From Flavobacteriales bacterium (GTDB lineage: Bacteria > Bacteroidota > Bacteroidia > Flavobacteriales > UA16): DNA of 8,640 nt. The notes below the pieces were generated by a model. That model made no database searches. It was not told the DNA's origin and saw only the letters and a list, made by a program, of their open reading frames with translations. The DNA lies in the NCBI GenBank assembly GCA_030831885.1, contig JAURKF010000099.1, positions 1 through 8,640 on the forward strand, read 5' to 3'. A program made the position numbers and the translations under genes. Numbering within the stretch: the first letter of the stretch is position 1; every line of letters begins with the position of its first letter. Shown piece by piece: positions 1-5,523 of this stretch.

Positions 1-771
1 ATGGTCGAGGTAAAGAACCGGGAAATTCTCGATTCAATAGAGTATGCCAAGAGAATACAAACCGCCATTCTTCCACCGCCTCGTTTGGTAAAGGAATTTC
101 TCAAAAAATCATTTATCCTCTATTTACCGAAGGATATGGTAGCAGGCGATTTCTATTGGATGGAGTCTATTGGAAACGTCGTTTATTTTGCTGCTTGCGA
201 TTGCACTGGTCATGGAGTGCCCGGCGCTATGGTAAGCGTAGTTTGCAACAATGCACTAAGTCGTTCGATGAATGAGTTTGCCTTGCGTATGCCGGGTGAA
301 ATATTGAATCAATCAAGGGAACTTGTAATAGATAATTTTGCCAAGAGCGATGAAGATGTGAAAGATGGGATGGACGCATCGTTGTGTGCGCTTGACACAA
401 ATAATGGCAAATTGCTATGGGCCGGTGCCAACAATCCAATTTGGATTTACCGCGCCAGTGAGAACCGAATGGAAGAAATTAAGGCCGATAAGCAACCCAT
501 TGGCAAAGCGCACAATCCGAAACCATTCACTACGCACGAAATCGCGCTCAATGAAGGGGATATCATCTATCTCTTCACCGATGGTTATGCGGATCAGTTT
601 GGGGGCGAAAACAACAAGAAGTTTACACGCGCACGTTTCCGCGAGCTGCTTCTGAGTATTGCACATTTACCCATGGATGAACAGCGCACTCGGTTACTAT
701 CGCAACATCATCAATATCGAGGCGCGCAAGAGCAAGTGGACGATATTTGTGTGATAGGGGTGATGGTTTAG
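1..771 (+). CDS. SpoIIE-family (PP2C-type) serine/threonine phosphatase, C-terminal part; 5' end outside window
   Basis: This is the catalytic domain of a SpoIIE/RsbU-like PPM phosphatase, a metal-dependent enzyme that removes phosphate from serine or threonine, typically on anti-sigma-factor antagonists in partner-switching pathways. Residues 8-25 form the signalling helix that precedes the catalytic domain in this family (EIL-DSI-YAKRIQ-AILP). The metal-site motifs follow in order: GDFYW (Asp50), DCTGHGVPGAM (67-77, Asp67), DGMDASL (122-128), TDGYADQFGG (193-202) and QVDDICVIGV (245-254), so all expected acidic positions are present and the enzyme is probably active. The ATG at position 1 is unlikely to be the true start. 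The frame begins in the middle of the linker helix, and relatives carry a sensor, TPR or membrane region before it, so I read this as a 3' fragment. The stop is TAG at 769-771. The partner protein and input signal cannot be seen here. Confidence 0.9.
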   Translation: MVEVKNREILDSIEYAKRIQTAILPPPRLVKEFLKKSFILYLPKDMVAGDFYWMESIGNVVYFAACDCTGHGVPGAMVSVVCNNALSRSMNEFALRMPGEILNQSRELVIDNFAKSDEDVKDGMDASLCALDTNNGKLLWAGANNPIWIYRASENRMEEIKADKQPIGKAHNPKPFTTHEIALNEGDIIYLFTDGYADQFGGENNKKFTRARFRELLLSIAHLPMDEQRTRLLSQHHQYRGAQEQVDDICVIGVMV

Positions 772-894
772 GTTGACCTCTGATTGCTTTTCTTCTAATC
801 TTGCAACTTCAAGCCCTTCGCGTATTTAGGTTCGGCTCTTACTAAACTCTTCAACCGGCTTGCATTTGCGTCAACCATTTTATTCAAGACGCTC
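772..894. other. Convergent intergenic spacer, no recognisable element
   Basis: This 123-base gap separates the 3' ends of two convergent genes, where a bidirectional terminator would be expected. I find no GC-rich stem followed by a T-tract on either strand. A 7-base inverted pair (771-777 with 870-876) is about 90 bases apart and is probably chance. A minus-strand open frame that crosses the spacer (980 to 795) is mostly an out-of-frame shadow of the large gene. Confidence 0.5.
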
Positions 895-3800
895 TTACAA
901 ATCACTAAACCTCGCCACAAAGTCATCGCGCTTTTTCTTGTTGTTGATGAACAGATAGCTGTATTTGTTGCGGCCTTCATCGAAGCGACGCTTATCGTCT
1001 TTGATTTCGCTCATTTTTGCTCCAAATTCTTTGTCACTGCTTAGAATGTTCATGATGCCGAGCTTGTATTCGAAATAATACCACACGGTTGGGTCAAGCT
1101 CAATGTACATGCGCAAAACATCGGCTCCGAGTTTCCGTTGGACTTCAATCTTACCTTTCACGTACTTGAATAGTTGTTTCTTATCCATGCTGGCAATACC
1201 AATTTGCCCCTGGCTTTGAAAAGTCTCATCGACCGAATTCCATTTGAACTTTACATCAGCAAGGTAAAACGTCGCCATCAATTCTTCGGGTATTCGTTTC
1301 ATTTGTCCGCTCAGTCCTAATTCTGAGATGAGTTTATCCGATTTTTCAGTTCCCAATATCTCTACGAGGCTCTTCTCGTATTTAGTGCGCGTAATATCGA
1401 CAGGCTGCAGATTGGGCCATTTCTCGATTTGTTCGTAGATATACTTGAGCGAACCCTCATCAATCGGGAAATTTAGAACACTCACTCCGCTCGTGCTTAT
1501 GGCATCTTCTTTTGTGCGATAGAATACGTCGCCAACATTTGTAAATCTCATTACACCGAAATCGACGTTGAAATCCATTCGACCGTCACCATTCATCTCA
1601 CAGTTCGATGTGTTTAGTGCAAGCAAATTACCCGGTAGTTTGGGTTGTTTGATTTTTTCTTTTGGTCCTATCAAATAGCGTCCGGTTGCCTTGTCATGCG
1701 TGAGAAATCCCTCAGCCTGAATTATGGAGCGATCATCTTTCTCGTGTATATCGCTGAGGAACGCCGGATATACGGACATCGGCGAATCACCGGTTATCAT
1801 TACGCCAACTCCAAGCCTGGTCATCGTCATATCCCGTAGGGTTGAATCGACCGGAATGTATATTTCTTCAGGGTTAATCTCCGAGCGAAACTTGAAATAA
1901 GTTGTCGGCATTAGCTCGCAGTTGTGCAAGATTCGAGTGCCCCCATCAAACGTGAGATATCGACTGTTGGCATGCATCTCAAATTCACCGTAGTATTCAA
2001 ATGCGGGAGATAGGAAAAATCCGGTACCCTCCGCGATTTTTCCTTTCCCGATGGTTTGATAGGACGTGTCAACCCGAATATCATCCATATGAATTACCTG
2101 TTCTTTCTTTTGCTCGTCGATGTAAGTGATATCGCCTGCTGCATTGTATTCGCGACGTCCTTTGATTTTAATATCTGCATTGAATATCTGATGGTACTGG
2201 GTTACGTAATTGCTCAGTATTTGAGAGTTTTTCAGGGGTACCATATTGGCAAATTTCTCAATAGTTACTTTCCCTGAGTCGGGAGTAATCTTAGAGTCGG
2301 CTACTACGATATACTTGATTTTTGAACAGTATAGTTTACCGCGTCGTAAATCGAACTTGGCTTTGGGTGAAAGGAAATTCAGTGAATCTTGTCCTTCTGC
2401 CACGGAGTAGAAGTTGGATCGCTTAGAATCTTCAGCAGTATCAATGAGCAAATCGTCCACAATTGGTTTTCTATTGGATGATAACTCAAGTTCGTCACGA
2501 TCCATGAACCAAGTGAATTGGTCCATATAACAGACGTATTGATTGGTAGGGAATTCAATCTTCGTTTCACCGCCATTACTTTTAAATATACCATCACGTC
2601 GGTCGAAGTCTACGTCGGCATTAACATTATCCGTTTTAAATGCCAGCCCCGATCCAAGTTCCTGGCCTGCACCTCGCATTTGAAAGGAAGAGGTGTCAGA
2701 TAATATCTTCCTTCGGGTATATCGCATCAAATCGGAAGTAAGCTTGGCTCCGCTGAATTCCATGAATCCATTACCCGTCATACCGGTCGGTTTCAAATGC
2801 AATGTGCCGGTTAAATTGGCTTCTTTCGCATTGAAAAATTCAATCGGATTATTGATGCTGGATATATCGAGATTGTCACGCTTTGCATGAAATGCCAAAA
2901 AGGTTGAATCACTATGTGCCTTTGGGACCTCTACTTTCCCCGTCAATTCGCGGTTGCTGAACTTATATGTTCTACCAAGCATAGAGTCGGGTAGGAAGGT
3001 GAACTCACGTGAGGAAGCTGAAGCGGTGAGATAGCTGAAATCACCACCACCCTTCAAGCCTGAATAATCAAGTTTAAGTTCTGCTGTAACTTTTGCCTTG
3101 CCTCCATAAGAGGGTAAATCTGCTCCGGTATTTCGTTTAAAACCAAGTGAGTTATCTTCCATCAGCACCAGTGGTTCGGTGATATCCGGAAAGATGCCAC
3201 CGCTTACAAGCGTACCCTCAAAGCGTAAATCCTTCTTGCTGAAGTTGTCGAGTGAATCGATAGTGAAGGGCTCCAACTGATAAAAGAATTTTTCCTTTTT
3301 GTAAACACCCTTTTGAATTGCCGGGTCGCTCCAGTAAACAAACGATGTTTTTGTGCATGTGAAAATTGGATATTGCGGATAAGATCGGCTATGAAATCCT
3401 CCCTTGTTCGATGGAGCATCGACTTTAATAAAGCCGGACACATCGCGAATAACGCTTTTTACCCTCGACTTTTGTGGTTGGCCATATTGGTTGCGACCGA
3501 GCGAAGCATCTTCTACGTAAATCCGGCATGAATCTACCTGAATCAGATCGAGTTGAAATTTTTCATACGAGAAGAAGTATTCAGGTCCATTGAACTCGAA
3601 ATTACCGGCATAGACACGCCCACCAAAAACGAAATCACGGTTTTTCTTCAACACTACCTCTTTATTGATGGGGATGATATTTACTTGCTGGGAATCGGAC
3701 ACCTGAAAATTATCGACGCCTTTCATCATTAAATCATAATTGAGCAGGCTTAATTGACCATTGGGCCCCGATTCTACTTCCGAGCTAAACTGTATCACAT

Positions 3801-5373
3801 CATAATCGCGCTTGCCAATGTTGTTTTCGATATGCCAATACAATTTAGGCCTGACATTGATTTGATGCGTGTTCAGGTCGTAATCAATGAATCCTTTATT
3901 GTTGAGGTCAATTAGTATTGCATGCTCCTGTTCCTCACTGAAGTGATGATACACGCAGAGCTCATATGCTGAGAAACTATTACTCTTGATGTGATCAGCG
4001 TATTGTTTAATCTCGTATAGCGGGTGCGAAGAAGAAATACCCATCATGGAGTCGTAGCGCCGTTTTTTAAAATAACTGTTCGACTCAAAAGCCGCGAAGC
4101 GTTGTGTGCTACTTTCAATTGATCCCAGTTTTATAGTTGGCTCGTCAACGCTCCACATAAGCGCTTCGAAATACATGTCGACATTGTGGTATGTGTTCTG
4201 AAATGGCGAGCGCGATATACCCTCGTCGCTTCTCAAAAGAACGACCTTGTGTAATTTCCGATCGTACGAAAAGTTGATATCCGGATGCGTAATCGAATCA
4301 CCATCGAGCAGGATGCGAATTCGTGCATGCGAAGTATTTATTCGGCCGGGTTTTATCGCAAACTCGATACTGGAAGCAGTCAGTAGCTCTTTGTTGTCAC
4401 GATAGATTGTAATTACCGCCGGTTCATCGGGTGATCCGCTACCAATCAATTGGGTTCCCGCCATCGTGAATCCGCCGTCATAGTCCATGTTTTTCTCGAT
4501 GTTTTGAATTTGCAACCGTTTGAAGTATGATTCAAAACGAGGGTAGGCAGCGTTTTCGGCGTTTTTATCGGCCAGTATTTTATCGGTGAGCCTTCCTTTG
4601 AGGGGTTGCTGGAAAAACTCTGTATGAAACGTGACAGAGTCGGCGCTGTAGGTCGATCCTTTTACACGAATCGAGTAATCAAACAATTCAGCATAGGTTT
4701 TTTCAGGATCGAATCCGGCTCTTTGCCAGGTCACTTTTCCTGAAGAGCCCATGAATCGTTGATTACCCGGATAATAATAACCGGAGGTTCCATAGATAAT
4801 ACTGCTGTCTCCTTTGCTGTAGCATCGCAAATCGGTAACTCCAAAGGCAATGGCAGGGATACTATCGAATTCAAATCGAAAATCATTGGAGCTGCTTTGC
4901 CATCGTATCATTTCATTTTCAAAAAAGGAATGATCGCGAAACAACAATGCAGAGCTTTCAAGAAGTTCTGATATGAATTTTTTGTTCTTCTTATCGGCCA
5001 TAACACGAAGCAGTACATCACTCCATGAGTTGAAATCAGTCTCTGTCTTTCCCGAGGTGGTAAAAGCTATAAGCGCCTTCAGATATTCATGGAAATCGGG
5101 AAATGCCTTACTCTTGTTTTTAATCATTGCATCGAGAACATTGTAAACCTGTTCGCGTTGATTTGGAGTGAAAGATGCAGGTTGCAGCCATATGGGAGCA
5201 AATTGCTTCTCGACTAGTTCACTTCCCCGACCTTGGCTTCCAGGATCAAGCAGCGCGTTGAGTTCCTTGATGACAGCGGTTTCGTTACGAGTAAATTTTT
5301 CCAATTTCTGAGCAGTTAGCTCAGCATAAACAAGAAGTAGAATTAATACGAATAGCGGTTTTACCAATCGCAT
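895..5373 (-). CDS. Giant Sec-exported beta-rich protein of unknown function (about 1,490 residues)
   Basis: I cannot name a function or a Pfam-style domain for this protein. The open frame reaches up to 5412 (1,505 codons). I prefer the ATG at 5373 (codon 14 of that frame) because it gives a compact signal peptide: Arg and Lys, then a hydrophobic LFVLILLLVY core, then a likely cleavage at ELTA|Q. The ATG at 5385 is nearly as good; the one at 5412 adds an acidic, atypical leader. Numbering from the 5412 ATG, residues 36-172 look alpha-helical. From about 175 to 1310 the protein is dominated by short alternating polar/hydrophobic strands with many Gly, Asp, Ser and Tyr, which suggests a long beta-sheet or solenoid body. 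Striking motifs are SGGIFPDI (737-744), DNSLGF (753-758) and PDSM (808-811). The last 190 residues are mixed helix and strand with an aromatic stretch (WYYFEY, 1444-1449) and a charged tail. There is no C-terminal T9SS sorting domain and no obvious transmembrane helix after the signal peptide, so the product is probably periplasmic or outer-membrane associated. It follows a terminator, so it is probably transcribed alone. I saw no convincing promoter between 5374 and 5471. Confidence 0.85.
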   Translation of the reverse strand: MRLVKPLFVLILLLVYAELTAQKLEKFTRNETAVIKELNALLDPGSQGRGSELVEKQFAPIWLQPASFTPNQREQVYNVLDAMIKNKSKAFPDFHEYLKALIAFTTSGKTETDFNSWSDVLLRVMADKKNKKFISELLESSALLFRDHSFFENEMIRWQSSSNDFRFEFDSIPAIAFGVTDLRCYSKGDSSIIYGTSGYYYPGNQRFMGSSGKVTWQRAGFDPEKTYAELFDYSIRVKGSTYSADSVTFHTEFFQQPLKGRLTDKILADKNAENAAYPRFESYFKRLQIQNIEKNMDYDGGFTMAGTQLIGSGSPDEPAVITIYRDNKELLTASSIEFAIKPGRINTSHARIRILLDGDSITHPDINFSYDRKLHKVVLLRSDEGISRSPFQNTYHNVDMYFEALMWSVDEPTIKLGSIESSTQRFAAFESNSYFKKRRYDSMMGISSSHPLYEIKQYADHIKSNSFSAYELCVYHHFSEEQEHAILIDLNNKGFIDYDLNTHQINVRPKLYWHIENNIGKRDYDVIQFSSEVESGPNGQLSLLNYDLMMKGVDNFQVSDSQQVNIIPINKEVVLKKNRDFVFGGRVYAGNFEFNGPEYFFSYEKFQLDLIQVDSCRIYVEDASLGRNQYGQPQKSRVKSVIRDVSGFIKVDAPSNKGGFHSRSYPQYPIFTCTKTSFVYWSDPAIQKGVYKKEKFFYQLEPFTIDSLDNFSKKDLRFEGTLVSGGIFPDITEPLVLMEDNSLGFKRNTGADLPSYGGKAKVTAELKLDYSGLKGGGDFSYLTASASSREFTFLPDSMLGRTYKFSNRELTGKVEVPKAHSDSTFLAFHAKRDNLDISSINNPIEFFNAKEANLTGTLHLKPTGMTGNGFMEFSGAKLTSDLMRYTRRKILSDTSSFQMRGAGQELGSGLAFKTDNVNADVDFDRRDGIFKSNGGETKIEFPTNQYVCYMDQFTWFMDRDELELSSNRKPIVDDLLIDTAEDSKRSNFYSVAEGQDSLNFLSPKAKFDLRRGKLYCSKIKYIVVADSKITPDSGKVTIEKFANMVPLKNSQILSNYVTQYHQIFNADIKIKGRREYNAAGDITYIDEQKKEQVIHMDDIRVDTSYQTIGKGKIAEGTGFFLSPAFEYYGEFEMHANSRYLTFDGGTRILHNCELMPTTYFKFRSEINPEEIYIPVDSTLRDMTMTRLGVGVMITGDSPMSVYPAFLSDIHEKDDRSIIQAEGFLTHDKATGRYLIGPKEKIKQPKLPGNLLALNTSNCEMNGDGRMDFNVDFGVMRFTNVGDVFYRTKEDAISTSGVSVLNFPIDEGSLKYIYEQIEKWPNLQPVDITRTKYEKSLVEILGTEKSDKLISELGLSGQMKRIPEELMATFYLADVKFKWNSVDETFQSQGQIGIASMDKKQLFKYVKGKIEVQRKLGADVLRMYIELDPTVWYYFEYKLGIMNILSSDKEFGAKMSEIKDDKRRFDEGRNKYSYLFINNKKKRDDFVARFSDL
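2674..3099 (-). repeat. Diverged internal protein repeat in the giant beta-rich protein (two units)
   Basis: Two segments of about 48 residues share a pattern: residues 772-819 (DNA 2956-3099) and 867-913 (DNA 2674-2814), numbered from the ATG at 5412. The common pattern is A..T..L.L...G+.G.G, then about seven residues, A, and a Ser-rich strand ending near a D-S or D-T pair. A third, weaker echo of the Gly-rich strand pattern lies near 225-267. Identity is low, so this is a structural repeat and not a recent DNA duplication. I aligned it by eye only. Confidence 0.4.
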
Positions 5374-5471
5374 AGAGATTTGCATTTGTAATTCAGCTAC
5401 AATGCTAACCATCCACAGTCATCTATGAAAGCCTGTGAGGTTAAAGTTTTAAAACGGAATATGCACAAGCA

Positions 5472-5505
5472 GAAAAAGAAAGGGCCACCCGCAGGCAGCC
5501 CTTTC
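5472..5505 (-). terminator. Strong intrinsic terminator after the T9SS-secreted protein gene
   Basis: Read on the minus strand, 5505-5494 pairs with 5489-5478 to form a 12-base-pair stem (GAAAGGGCTGCC with GGTGGCCCTTTC, including two G-U pairs) closed by a four-base TGCG loop. Five T residues follow directly (5477-5473). The stem begins 18 bases after the TAA stop of the gene at 5524. The plus-strand side lacks a T-tract, so the signal is directional. It separates the two large minus-strand genes into different transcription units. Confidence 0.88.
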
Positions 5506-5523
5506 GAATAAGGTTACGGCAGA

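Noticed and set aside
771..876. Seven-base inverted pair GGTTGAC (771-777) and GTCAACC (870-876) flanking the convergent spacer.
   Set aside because: The arms are about 90 bases apart with no T-tract or supporting structure, and a match this short is expected by chance.
795..980. A minus-strand open frame extending past the stop of the giant gene, which might suggest a frameshifted C-terminal extension.
   Set aside because: The giant protein has a plausible natural end (charged tail, TAA at 897-895). There is no slippery run at the junction, and the alternative product has no recognisable features.
5413..5471. Possible promoter for the giant gene between the terminator and its start.
   Set aside because: The stretch has a TTG and several TA steps but no TAnnTTTG-like box at suitable spacing. 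A promoter is probably present, but I cannot point to it.
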